Assembly: GCA_018524725.1 (NCBI GenBank)
Contig: JAEUWP010000459.1
Span: 1 to 64,000 of the forward strand
Source of the DNA: Podaxis mareebaensis
Taxonomy: Eukaryota; Basidiomycota; Agaricomycetes; Agaricales; Agaricaceae
DNA: 64,000 nucleotides
Reading direction: 5' to 3'
Shown: positions 47,386 through 59,214 of the stretch, in pieces
Layout of the letters: every line of letters begins with the position of its first letter
Position numbering within the stretch: the first letter of the stretch is position 1
The notes under the pieces: model-generated
Told to the model about the DNA's origin: nothing
Databases searched by the model: none
The model's input: only the letters and a program-made list of their open reading frames with translations
Program-made: the position numbers and the translations under genes

Positions 47386-48991
47386 TCATTGAAATTGGGT
47401 CATGCCTGTCGTCCGAGGGGGGCTGGGCGTTTGTGCCTTCGCAAACTGTTTATTCCACGATCCTCCAACTCTCCGCAACGACGAATTGGCCGCACCTGCT
47501 GGAGGCACGTACGTTCCAGCTGCCGGCGCTGGTGTACCACCCGCCACTGCTCCCACTGCTGAAGAGGCTGCCTGGAAATCACTTGCATCCCCAAAACTCG
47601 ACGACGTCCCGAAATCAAGGTAATCGTCCGGGTTGTAGCTCACATTCGATGGCGACGAATTACGACTGCTGGTCTGCGCAATCCCATCCATGCTACCTGT
47701 AGACATCGCCTGCGGGATATAAAACTCTTGTGGGATAGTGCTATCCACCTGAGACAATCCCACAGAGAACGGGTCGCTAAAGTTGAACAATTCCGGTGGG
47801 AATAAGCTAAGGTCGAGAGGAGGGAATTCGCCCAGCGAAACCTCGATCTCCCCGGTGGGATTCGCCATCAGCTGATTCGAGTCAAGATTTGCAAGTTGGA
47901 AGATGCCGGGATCGCTAGTCGCATTTAAAAACGCCGTAAGTGTATCGTCTGTGGAACCAGAGAGAAGGTTGTCCAAGTTCGATAGTTGGAAAGGCTCAAA
48001 ATTGAAAGAAACGTTTTCATCCTACGGCATGTGAGAAAACGCACAAGAAAGAGTCTTTCCAATGACTAACCGTCGCCACAGCTTGGTTTGTTGGGCATGC
48101 CTCTTGTTGCTGTTGTTGATTCGGATCGACATCTTGCCATAGCGGAGATGGTGTCAATGCCGGCGTCAATGTACCAGCGTTCGTAGTCGTAGTCGGGGGA
48201 GCATGCGGCCATTCTTGTCCACTGGCAAAAGTGGCGGTATTGAAGGATGGGAAAAGCGGGGGTTCTGATGCTGTAACGGCATTGGGGGCGGGAACTTCTG
48301 AGACTTGAGTGTTATTAGAATTGCTGGAATTGCTGGTATCGATATTTCCGGGGGTATTTTGAGATTCATCATTTGTGCAAGATGTTTCGGGGGATGAGCT
48401 GTTGTCACTGGGAGAAGCTGCCGCAGAGACCGGGGGTGTTGGGCCTGCGGGCCCGAACCGAGCTTGTGAAGGATGAAATGACATGAAAGGGTAGGGGAGG
48501 GGAGCTAGATTTTGACCTAGTTGTGAAAGGTTGATAGGCATGTTGATTGACGCGTAGTACTGAGGGAGGGGTGCTGTGAAAGGCGGAGTGGGAGGAACAG
48601 ACGACCGATCAGGAGTGGTACCCGACTTGCGTTGCTCGCGACGTCTTGCTAGTCGTTCATTCTGCTCCTGCTCGCGTTGTGCCCTCTTTTCCTCCTTTTT
48701 CATCGGTTTAAAACGATAGCCTGGATACTTCAGAGCATGCGCAGCCTTCGCCTCCTCAGCGCGTCTCTCGTATTCCTGACGCGTCTCCTCCGACTCGTTT
48801 GCCCACATATTTGAAATCATCTTTGAAACTTCAGCTTGAGCTCGTCGTGGCTGCCCTGGCTCGAGAGGTGGTAGTTGATGAACCTTGTCGGAACGATAGA
48901 TGATCCATGCATTTGGCGGTCTCGGCGCCTTCACAACTCGAGGAGCGGATCGGGTAGAGTGTGAAGGCATGGTCCGAACAACGCCTGCCAT
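47386..48991 (-). CDS. HMG-box transcription factor (MATA_HMG type)
   Basis: Sequence-specific DNA-binding protein; fungal members of this class (Prf1, Ste11, mating-type HMG proteins) control mating and sexual development. ATG at 48991 (MAGVVRTMPSHSTRSAPRV). The HMG box spans about residues 25-100: KAPRPPNAWIIYRSDKV, AEVSKMISNMWANESEETRQ, YERRAEEAKAAHALKYPGYR, FKPMKKEEKRAQRE, with the expected Pro, Trp and Tyr core residues. It continues in a basic helix (RLARRREQRKS), then a long disordered region rich in Asn, Ser, Pro and Thr. One intron, between about 48063 and 48017, joins VAT to DENVSFNFEPFQ. The second exon carries an acidic Phe-rich stretch (FPPLDLSLFPPELFNFSDPF), probably an activation region. 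It ends TPSPPRTTGMTQFQ. The window has no mating-type homeodomain or pheromone genes, so a mating-locus position is not supported. Confidence 0.88.
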
Positions 48992-49522
48992 GCTATTGAA
49001 GGTGTAAGTGCGCCGTGGTGAAAGAATGATAGATGAAATGAGGTGATGGTCGACGTTGAAGAAGAGCTGAGTGCGGGAACTGGTTGGGTGGATTTCCCAT
49101 TACGGCATGTGTCCTTATAGGTCCAGGTTTGCTAATGAAGTCACGTCACATGCATCAACGATCAACCGAGAACCAATGCCTGTGCACAGAAATTTTCGCT
49201 GCTAGACGCTTGACCCTGCGCTTAATCAAGGAGAACAATGGGCCTTTCGCTTCCATGGCAAAATTGATCACATCTTCCGGTGGCTCCTCCCGGAAACTCT
49301 CACCAGTAGTGGGACACATAGGCATAATTGGTCTCAGGCAAACACTATAATACAACGAGGGTGAATACATGTTGATCAGAAATGAACCCAGCCGACGCTC
49401 CGAGCACTGTAAGATACATGTGCAAGTACCGATTTGTCCGAGAACCCTCAAAAAATGGAAAAAGAGAGAGAACGACAAGAGTAAACGCATAGCAGATCTG
49501 TTGAGACACAAAGTGTAGACAA
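48992..49522. other. Intergenic, no gene seen
   Basis: 531 bp between the HMG-box gene start and the stop of the glycine-rich RNA-binding gene. A minus-strand ORF crossing it is a by-product of coding sequence to the right. Confidence 0.5.
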
Positions 49523-50351
49523 TCAATAGCCTCCCGGTTGTTGGTATCCTGAAACGAATCGGGTTAATCTCATGGTCAACTCGAGTGGGAGAGAAACAAA
49601 CCGTAGCCTCCATACCCTCCACCACCATAGCTTTGGCCACCGCCATAGCCACCTTGGCCACCGCCGTACCCTCCATATGATCCTCCGCCTACAGTGATCA
49701 GAAAATAGGCAAAGGAACCACATATAGCACAAACACTTACCCCCATATCCGCCTCCGCCTGAACTGTAGCCGCCTCCGCCTCCTCCTCCAGCTATATAGA
49801 TGAGATCAGACTACAATCACGTATTGGGAAGGCACTCCAGAACGTACAGCCCCGAGCATTAGCGATGTTGACTTTGATCCGTCGACCATCCAGCTCCTGC
49901 TCGTTCATGCCGCTGATAGCAGCTTCAGCCTCACCAGTACTCCCGTACGTCACAAATCCAAAACCACGAGAACGACCAGTGTCACGATCACGCATAACGA
50001 TGGACTAGACACTGATCAGTTATGACACATCTTAAGAAAGGGCCACACATCGAGATGTGGGCCCAAGGGGAACCAACTGCGTACATCGAGAACCTGGCCA
50101 TAGCTACCGAATGCCTAAAATGGGGGGAAAAAAGAAATTTCGATAAGGAGGCCACACAGCTGACTAGAGACGACTGCGCTCGAAACCGAGACTAACTTGA
50201 CGCAAGGTATCATCAGTTGTATTCCAACTCAAATTTCTATACACAATATTGTGAATGATTATTAGTCTGGCTTCCCCTGACAAGGAGAAGCACTAGCAAT
50301 AACTGGCACAAACACGCAGACTGACCCGACATATATTTTCTGATTCGACAT
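49523..50351 (-). CDS. Glycine-rich RNA-binding protein with one RRM
   Basis: Small RRM protein of the cold-inducible glycine-rich type; relatives act as RNA chaperones and in splicing or stress granules. ATG at 50351 (MSNQKIYVG). Joined exons give IYVGNLSWNTTDDTLRQAFG (RNP2 is IYVGNL), GSYGQVLDSIVMRDRDTGRS, RGFGFVTYGSTGEAEAAIS (RNP1 is RGFGFVTY) and MNEQELDGRRIKVNIANARG. The aromatic positions of RNP1 and RNP2 are intact. A tail of Gly/Tyr repeats (GGYGGGQ) follows, split over three tiny exons, and ends YQQPGGY at TGA 49523-49525. Six or seven exons encode about 150 residues, an unusually high intron density. In this family dense introns often accompany alternative splicing, but nothing here shows it. 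Confidence 0.93.
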
Positions 50352-50940
50352 GGAGCAGGCCTTTTTACAATCGAAACTTGATACAAGAAAAGTTCTGCAA
50401 ACGAAGCCAAACCACAAGACGTGGGTGAAGGAAGAGGTTCTGAAAGAAGCTCAATCAGAGGTTGGCGTCTTAAATAGAGGTTTGAGAGATTCACACTCCG
50501 CACGTTACCTCAGCAATACTAGGCCCGAATCGACGCTCTCAACCCATTTGGGTCCGTCCGACTTCCATACAGAAACTTCCTTCCGTAATAACAAGTCATC
50601 CCTCTGTCCACCTGAGTTTTCGAAGCATGCTTGATGACTTCAAGAAGACCCCGTGTGATCCACGGCGTTCAATCCATATACAAATCCGAACGTGATAGAA
50701 ATGAATTGGAATTGGCAACCTTTGAAGGGGACATGCTGGAGTATGACGGGACATGATGGAGGAAAGACAAAGACATGAAAAAAAAAAAGAAAAACACAAC
50801 AGCTCGGAGGGACAGAATAACAATTGTATCAGAAACACTTATTGCCAGAATATATTACTAGGGTAAAGTGGACATGTCGAGGATTCGTGAAGATCGTGAA
50901 AGAAAAAGTATGAAGCAAGACATCAAATCGTTCGGGTCAT
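50352..50940. other. Intergenic, no gene seen
   Basis: 589 bp upstream of the RRM gene and downstream of the ABC transporter stop. Promoter and 3' UTR sequence only; an A-run lies near 50778. Confidence 0.5.
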
Positions 50941-53900
50941 TCACAGGGTGCTCTTTCGGGATTTGTCCTTCTTATCCTTCTTCTTCTTGCCTTTGTCGTC
51001 CCCCTTAACACTTCCTGTGGCACTATCGGCGTCGCGTGCACTATCATCGACGGAGACTCTCGGGGAAGAGTCACGTTTGAGGCCAGGGATACTCGGGATC
51101 ATGGACGAGGAACCCTGGCGCCTAGTAGTAAGGGAGATTCGGCGAGCCAATCGTTGGAAGTTCTGCGATGAGATGCGTTTGCGCTTTGGCTCAGATTCAG
51201 GGTCCGGCGTCGCGGTGCGGGAAGGATTGACACCGTCGCCGAATGTAACAGCCGGAGCAGGTTTCATGCCGCTACCCTGGGGTTCAGGATCGGATGATGG
51301 GAAGGCAAGTGGCTGAGACGAGCTATTGTCTTGGGGGAACGAAGCAGGCACCACCTTCATCTCATTGTCCTTGGTTTCGTCGGCGTCAGGAGCACTGGAA
51401 GGGAAGGCGATAGCCTCGGACACGGGTTGTGCCGCATCATCCTTCTGTGAAATGGTTTCAGTGGGAGGGAGATCGAGAGTTGAAAGTTGCTCTGGAGTAG
51501 CAACGAGACGGGCTTCTTCCCGGGAAGCATGGTTGCCCGTAGGATGTTGCTCCTCGATAACGGCTTCGTCATTCTCATCGTGTCCAGTTGAAGCGCCTTT
51601 CCCAACACTACCAGCTGCTAATGAGACAGCGGGATCTTCTGTAGCAGAGGCCTGGTCGGCCCACATTGACGCAAATAGACCATCCAGGGCCACAAGCTCT
51701 TTGAAGGTGCCTTGTTCAACAACTCGGCCATCCTTCAGTACCAAAATCCTATCAAGAATGGTCAGGATAACGAAACCATGCAGCGTAGGTTCAAGACTCA
51801 CAGATCGGCAGAGGCAATAGTCTAGTTTACGAGGTTCAATGTTTGATTTTAATATAAAAGAAGTGGGAAGAACTTACTGAAAGCCGATGGGCGATGGAGA
51901 GAGATGAACGACCTTTGACAAGATTCTGCAGTGCCTTTTGTATATCCTTCTCCGTTGAGGTGTCCAACGCACTACATGAGATTTGTTAACAGATATCTCC
52001 AGTTTGCATAGCTGCTGCCTACCTCGTTGCTTCATCCAGTAACAGGATCGGTGGATTTTTCAGCAAGGTCCTCGCAATCGCAACTCGTTGTTTCTCTCCC
52101 CCACTTAGACGAACTCCACGTTCACCAACTTTGGTGTTGTACCCTACCCAATGATTAGCAGGAGAAGAATGATTTGCCTTCAAACTCACCATCAGGGAAA
52201 GACATGATCCGATCGTGCATTTGGGCAGATTTCGTAGCCTCTTCGATCTCCGCAAGGCTTGAGCCGATTTTGCCATACCTGACGAGTTGTCATTAATGAT
52301 GCCATGGCGGTGAGTAGAATACCAACCCAATATTGTAACCGATAGTTGAATTGAAAAGGATAGGGTCTTGAGGAACGACACCAATTGCCTGCCGCAAACT
52401 CTTCTGGGTTACATCCCTATACTGGCATGAGGTTATATTAATTTAAGAGCGGGTTGTGCTCGTACCTGATGTCTTGGCCATCAATCAGGATGCGTCCCTC
52501 TCCCTCGCCTAAATCATAGAATCGATATAGCAGCCGTAAGATCGTTGATTTCCCTGCCCCAGATTCTCCGACCAAGGCAACTGATGACCCCTTCGGAACC
52601 TTAAAAGAGATGCCCTTGAGGGCTGTAGTGCGATTGTCATATGAGAAGCTGACATTGTCTGGCTCAATGTGTGAATGACAGGAAGCCAATAGTAAAAATG
52701 CGTTTTCACGAACCGAATTCAATTTCCCCGTCAGTGACAACCAGATCCGGAGCATTTGGTTTGTCATTAATTTCCGTTGGTTCATTGAGCAAGGCCAACA
52801 AACGCTCCGTGTCGACAAGAGACTGATTTACGGAACGATAAATGTAACCAAGCTGATTCAAAGGACCATAGAGCTATGGACCACACAGTGAGCACGGGTT
52901 CCTTCTGCAGAAACTGGTTCCAATACCTGTGTCAGATAGGTGATGAACATGACAAAATCCTTAGAACCACCATCCGGATTTTGTGTGATCCGGAATGCGA
53001 CCATGAGAGAACCGATGAGGAGACCCAATGTGATAATGAAATTTTGGACAAGGTTGAGGAGATTGAGGGACACTTGGGAGAAGATGAGATGACCGCACTT
53101 GGGAACAATTCGACTGTACTCACTGATGACCTTGTACTCGAGGGCCTGATATTCACGAATCGCCTCCCGATACCTTTCACCCTCATGGTCTTCGCCATTG
53201 AAATACTTGACAGTCTCATAATTGAGCAAGCAGTCCGCGTGAATGCCACGAGTGATCTAGAAGACATCAGGTCAAGTGGCAATAAAGACATGGCAGTTAC
53301 ATACCACATCACGTTCATTCATCTGACGTCTCACGCGAGTGCGGTACCTTGTCAAAATGATACTAGCGACGACTGAAAGAAAATGAGCAATCAGCAGAGG
53401 AAGATTAGGGTGTGTACAAACCATAGGCGGCCATCACGAAGAAAATTACAACAGCAAGTTGCCAGTCAAAGAGAATACAGAAGAAAACCAATGCAATAGC
53501 GATATCAACGAAAGTTGGGACGATATTGAAGAGGATCAACTGGAACGGGCCTGAGTCATCTGACGGTGATAATTTGGAGGACTTACTTCAAGAGTGTGGT
53601 TGATGGCAGCACCGCGGTCAAGCACTCGTAATATTTCACCAGTTTTACGGCGGGTATGCCAAGAGAAGGAAAGGTTGAGAATATGATCAAACGAAAGTTG
53701 TGACATTTCTAGCTCGAAAGGTTAGAGATATGCTGGCGTGGATTGAGCCACCCATACCTCTGTCAGAGTATTGCATAACTGATGCCCATAGTGACTGTAT
53801 GACATCAGAACAATCCTTCAGATAAAGAAAGTTGAACTCACATCACGAACCGCAGCCAATCCTCCGCTGCCTTGCAAAAAGCGCAGACCAACATAACCGA

Positions 53901-55106
53901 GAAGACACAACCAAGGCGAGTAAGATGAACGACCTTCGAAGATGTTTACCAATTCTCCAAGAACCAATGGGACCCCAACATTGACAATGCGTTCCACAAC
54001 GAGAATGAGCACACAAATGCTCTAAATACAAGTGAGTGATGCATTGCTAACTCAACAGGATGTACCTCACCGCCAACAGTTGAAGATATTTGCTCTTGGA
54101 TGGCCAAAGGTAAGGTGTTAGTCGCCTAAGGCGTCGCCAAATTTCAGACCAGCCTGGTTCAGGCGATATTTCGGGCTTGGACTCGACCTAGGAAGCCTAA
54201 GTTCATGGCAAAGCACACAAAAGGGAGAATCACCTACCTTGTCGGGACCGGTTGATGGAGCTGGTGTAGCTGCCCTGGTTGAAGGTGCCGAAGCTTGCAA
54301 ATCGGAGCGAGGGTCACGGAAAGTGCCATACTTGCTGGCTTCAGCAACCGGAGAACTGGACGTCGATAAGCGATTTCTGGTACCGGGAGGCAAGAGGAAA
54401 GTGGAGTCCGTAGCAAGTGCTGCGCTGTTATCTTCGGTTTCAACGGACGTGTACACAACACGTGGAGAAGATAGGGACGCGAGCAATGGAATTAAAAGCA
54501 AAATCCGGAACGCAGGGAATGCGAAGTGAAGTAACTCCTGTAGGGGAACCTGAGGAGGGGTCTCTGGGATACGAGGGGGACCTGGTTATGTCCATCTCCT
54601 TTAGAGAAAAGTGATTGAGGCACAAAAGAAAACAAATCACCGTTACGTATGTCCCGGATCTTCAACCCGAGCAACACAACCAAGGCAATGTCCAACAACA
54701 ATGCCAACGTCACCACCAGCCTAATCCTACGCAAGGTCCAGACCGATACGCCATTAACATCCTTCCAAGATCCTAGTGCAGCAAGACCGGCAAATGCTGC
54801 AACTCCAGCGACAGTGTTGATTTCGATGCCGGTATGTCGAGGCCAGAACTTATCGAGAACGGCGAAAATTACAAAGGCAGCTCCGTCGAGGAAGTAAGAA
54901 GCGGAAACCAGAGATAAGAGTGAAAGAATAGAAGCTCTGCGAGGGACGACGTTGGCGACGACGACCGAGGTTATAGGCGAAGGAGAACGGGGAGATGGAG
55001 GGCGCAAGGACAAAAGGGATATGGTCGCGACAAGGACTAGAGCTGGGGAAATAACTCTTAGGATGAAAACGGGGAGGATTATGCCCGGGGGGATGACGAA
55101 GGCCAT
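50941..55106 (-). CDS. HMT1: HMT1/ABCB6-type half ABC transporter (heavy-metal tolerance)
   Basis: ATP-driven exporter of the ATM1/HMT1/ABCB6 subfamily; HMT1 carries phytochelatins or metal-thiol conjugates into the vacuole. ATG at 55106 ([20 protein letters not shown]). An N-terminal membrane domain of about five helices ([58 protein letters not shown]) marks the HMT1 type and argues against mitochondrial ATM1, which lacks it. Next: [20 protein letters not shown], the six-helix core ([52 protein letters not shown]), then the ATPase: Walker [11 protein letters not shown]-loop [10 protein letters not shown], signature LSGGEKQR, Walker [11 protein letters not shown]-loop AHRLST. All catalytic motifs are intact. 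A tail of about 230 residues after the ATPase is unusual for the family and ends in a Lys/Asp-rich stretch ([15 protein letters not shown]). Confidence 0.92.
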
Positions 55107-58100
55107 CGTCGTCGTCGCCACCGCGGATGAACTATATGGCTAACAAAGACCCCCAGTGATGGAGGAGAACCAAGGTTGTTGGCGGTAAAAATGGTTGTGC
55201 CGTATTTAACTGTCACGTGCCCTGTGAAGGGGAGTGAACCCAGGCGTTGGAGTATGCAGATAAGCCATCTTGTTGCCCATTCTAGGCCATATGACGTCTC
55301 AGCCTTCTATTCAGACGCGTTACATTTCGTCTGCCTCTGTCCACACATCAAAACTCGTGTTCTCCACGAGTCCCATCAAGCCTCTAAGCCTTTGCACTCT
55401 TGATTAGGCCTGACACAGATCAATACAATATGTATACGGGGGTACATTCGGTCACGTTGGGAGCGATAGTAACCATCCACCCGGACTATGCACCCGTCTT
55501 GTAGTCCCCAAGTCATAGATAACACAACTTGATTCTGGCTACCATGATTTTGTGGTCCAATGCGGAGGAGTGGACGATGGCCCGGGGAGCCAGGTTGAAA
55601 GAATACTGCCGGATAGAGAAGAACCCAGAAGAAACGGCGTCAGTTGCTCAAAGGACATGAGTGAATATTAATTGTGAGGTTAGCGAGATCCGGTGATGAA
55701 CGGTCGGCTCCACCGACAGCGAGGACATGTTATCACGCAAGACCTACTTTATCCTCGAACGTCGAGTGAGAAGGCAGCACAGGCTATTTAATTTTACTTA
55801 CCGAATACACTGCGAACCAAGAACACAGCAGAACAAGTGGAAAGTCGCAAACGATCCTTGGGCACAGTATCCTTCTACTGGGTAGGCGGTAACAATTACT
55901 GAAGACAGAACTAGACAATCCGGAGCGAGGATCGGACGGATCATTGGCGGAGGTAGAATACGCAAAAAGGCCGCAGAGAATAGGGGACGCCCATACGTTG
56001 AGTGGGAGAAAAGAGAACCCGAGAGGTTGGGCAGCGATAACAGGATCGATCAGAGCAAACCGGTCGGAGGGGTCTCGTCAGCTGGACAAATCAAATGACA
56101 GTGCTCACTATCCCAAAGGCGATGGTGTCTGCTGCACTGCATATACCTCCTGGGCGTCGCAGCCCTGAATTCCGGCTCCACAAATGCTCAAGAAATACAT
56201 GAAGAACAAAAGCTACCCGCGCGTCTTTAAAAGTGTCGATGTCACTTTAATTGCTCCTGCCTCCTTGGACCGGAAAGGCTTCAAGGCGCTAGTGAAAAAG
56301 CCTTTGAGATGAAAGCCCAAGGCCAGGGTGGGCATCCTCCGCTGTCGTCCGTTTCTGAAATCACAGCTACAGACAGTGCACCAAGAGCTTACAACCGGAG
56401 CAACGCAGGAACCCTGAACTATTGGCTTTTGCATCAAACAGTCGTGTCAGGAAGTGCTCCTTTGCCGGAGCAGGATACGAGGATAGAAGAACAAGAGGTA
56501 TGATATGGCACAAGGGCTGGGAAAAAACACTTTCGACTAGAACACGATGAAGAAGCGGGCAATACCTGTACAACGCCTCACAGACCTGCTATCTTTGCTG
56601 GGCGGCATCTTTTTTTTTTCTCTCAAAACCGGAAAGATCTTCCGAGACACTCACTTCAGTGGGCCTGGTGCGGATGGCGCCTGCAAAATTCCCAACTAGT
56701 ATTATTTATTAAAGGAGCCGCTGAACCTCCGAAGCAAGTCTTGAAATCCAGCAACCAGACCATTTCCAAGACTGATTAGGTACTATCGATGTACAACAGA
56801 TCATACCTATGTCGATCGAGCTCTTGTCTGCCGGGACTGCGGGAACAGAAAGATGGCAACAGGAGAGGGATAAGTACAGTAGCAGATTAACTTCCACCTC
56901 AGGCATCAAACCTGACGGGCCTGACAGCAGTCCCATTAGGAGCACGACCGTCGAGAACACTGCCGCTGTCGTTACTGGCAGCATTAATGGTGCTCTTGGA
57001 TCCAATCCCCCACCATGACGGCAAGACAGGTGACAATGATTCTGCAATCTTGGGGATGACACCAGATAATTAAACTGGAAGTTCTCACTGCTCTCTCACA
57101 CTCTGATCCCTCAGAACGGCGAAACCCCGATAGTCTCCCTATGCAGTGGGGCCTGAAGCTGTCGTCAAGACAGGTCTAAGAGCGTCGACTAGAACGGGGT
57201 ATATGTCTACGATCACTCACACCTTTCCCTGTGGCCCAACGAGCGCTTGAAAGCGAGTAGCCAGGCTGACAATTGCCCGAAGGGATCGTAAATGTGACTA
57301 ACACTCAGGCAAACGTAACCTTGAAAAAAAAGCATTTTCAGATCTCTGCGACTAAGTACATACTACCACAGTTAATCCCCGTGCTGTTCCTAGTCAAAGA
57401 TTCTGTGATGCGAAACTGTACAAACCTGTGGTGAAGGAGCTTCGGACATGCTCGCTTTCCCCATGTTAGCTCCACCACGTCGCCTTAGTACCTGGATTTC
57501 TGAGGCAATTGCCACGCACAATAGGGGTGGTCCGGTCCCTCTTCGACGACCTACCCCTCTCTAAATCATAAGAATAGTTGGAGACAACATACGGCTCGTG
57601 CATAAAATAATCTGAGTGCGTTCATTAAATATACACTGGGATCAAGTGAAGGAGAGTATGGAATTTTGGCGATGTACCCATTCGTAAGGCGAGGTGCTAG
57701 TGGCATATTCACAGGTTGAGGTGTCACAGCATGTATTCAGCGATCAATCAAACGAGACACGGGAAATTTCCTCGCTGGTTCGATGCGGTTGAAGTCATAA
57801 AGTTTCTCAACTCCCGACATGTTCAGTTGGGAATGGAAGCCAGTACTGGAATCACGCCAGATAAGCTAGTGGGGCGCTGTTGCTTGTAGATCAGGTGGAT
57901 GAGGGCGAGAGGAGGTCGGAAACTGATTAGCTGATAACTCTAATTCTTCTTGCCATAGACGATCGATATCAGCTGTGTTCGAGTTAGTGCTTCTTTGGTG
58001 CCTGTGTTACTTCAGACGCCCTGTAACGTGTCCAGACTCTGGACTGTTCCGGCACTAGCGTATTTCCGGTAGAGTTAGGAGTGCGAGCAGAAAGCTGACA

Positions 58101-58686
58101 GCATCGGGGTTCGTGGGCAGCTGGTTGTGGAAGGCTCCTTGCAAGACACCAGGCATTATAGGCTAATTTGGCCATCTGGGGTTCGATACTGGGAAACATC
58201 GGTTGTTCTCTCCCGGACGTGCCTTCGAAGGTTCAAGTTCACAAGGACATTTGACAGGATATGACAGCAGTAATGATTGTTTCATGATTCCGATAGACTA
58301 CGGTGACGGAAAAGGACTCGGAAGCGAATGGAATGCGCAGAATCCTTCCAACCGGGCTAGAGATTGGCAGGAAAGGAAGTATAACCAGTCAATGGCACGG
58401 AGACAGTAGCACGCTCCCGACGTTCGTGTGCGGCTTACAACGGACTTGGTGGGTTTGTATCGCGTGCATCATGACAATCCTGCGAGGAATGGCGGGGTAC
58501 AAGAAGGGAGGAAACATCGGGGTATCTTGTATTTGCCGGGTGGCAACAGAGTACGATCTTCAACGGGTTTCATCTATCGGAGATGGACATGAAGCCCTGA
58601 ATGACTGACTTCAGTTTTCACTCTGGCGAGGGGGTCGGACAGAGTAGGCTCACCACAGACTCGACTGGCATTGCAGACTAGAAAAT
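55107..58686. other. 3.6 kb with no supported gene
   Basis: The longest unannotated stretch. Short ORFs on both strands show partial coding-like features. On the plus strand, 56809-57018 gives 69 codons ending VTGSINGALGSNPPP. On the minus strand, 57984-58199 gives 71 codons (MFPSIEPQMAKLAYNAWC), and around 57860-57960 a segment reads DIDRLWQEELELSANQF, with VEKLYDFNRIEPARKF beyond. None joins into a continuous frame with canonical splice sites. It could be a decayed gene, a fast-evolving gene, or non-coding. No terminal repeats, integrase or reverse-transcriptase motif is visible. Confidence 0.5.
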
Positions 58687-58989
58687 CTAGGCATCCCCAA
58701 GGCCTTCTTCCACATTCGATAGCTTCTCTCGAACGCTCTCGATACGCTGTCCTTGTACATCCACGTCCCCTCGGTCATTAATCTTGATAACAGTCCTCGC
58801 TGACCGCACATAGTCATACGAGCTCCTCAGAGTTTCCTCTACAGCCTTGTTCTCTGGTGTTTGTTGTGTGTCGCCCACGGATGTGGCTGGGATTAACGCA
58901 GCCAGATCCAGGTCCGACGCCCGTAACAAAGCAAGATCCCGTAATATGTCGGGCAACGCGAAGGGTTTCTGATCCTTTGCTTTCGACAT
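58687..58989 (-). CDS. Small conserved-looking protein, 100 residues, unknown function
   Basis: Uninterrupted ORF from ATG 58989 (MSKAKDQKPFALPDILRDLA) to TAG 58687-58689. Content is helical and balanced: LLRASDLDLAALIPAT, a short polar linker, VEETLRSSYDYVRSARTVIK, then INDRGDVDVQGQRIESVREK and LSNVEEGLGDA. Two predicted helices with regular Leu/Val spacing could form a short coiled coil, as in small complex subunits. I do not recognise the family. It lies 225 bp from the stop of the next gene on the same strand. Confidence 0.6.
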   Translation of the reverse strand: MSKAKDQKPFALPDILRDLALLRASDLDLAALIPATSVGDTQQTPENKAVEETLRSSYDYVRSARTVIKINDRGDVDVQGQRIESVREKLSNVEEGLGDA

Positions 58990-59214
58990 AGGTATTTCAA
59001 GACGGTGTATGAGAGCACTGGAGTAGCGGAGGGTTTTGACACGTCTAAGGTGGCGTGTTCCAACTTTGTTACTTCACGGCCCGTATCCCCCGGCCCTTTC
59101 TGAGTACTCTCATAACGTTCCAGACTGGTATACCTCATCCCGCTGGTGGTTTATAGACAACAGCAACACTGGTATGGATCGGAAAGCCTTATACAATTAG
59201 CTCTATATACAAAA

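Noticed and set aside
51326..51820. Plus-strand ORF of 164 codons
   Set aside because: Antisense to the ABC transporter C-terminal exon, whose frame continues from the ATPase domain.
50941..55106. Mitochondrial ATM1 (iron-sulfur export) identity for the ABC transporter
   Set aside because: The N-terminal multi-helix domain and lack of a mitochondrial presequence fit HMT1/ABCB6 better.
58150..58200. tRNA-like A box (TAGGCTAATTTGG) and B box (GGTTCGATAC)
   Set aside because: The boxes are only about 10 bp apart and no cloverleaf stems can be formed.
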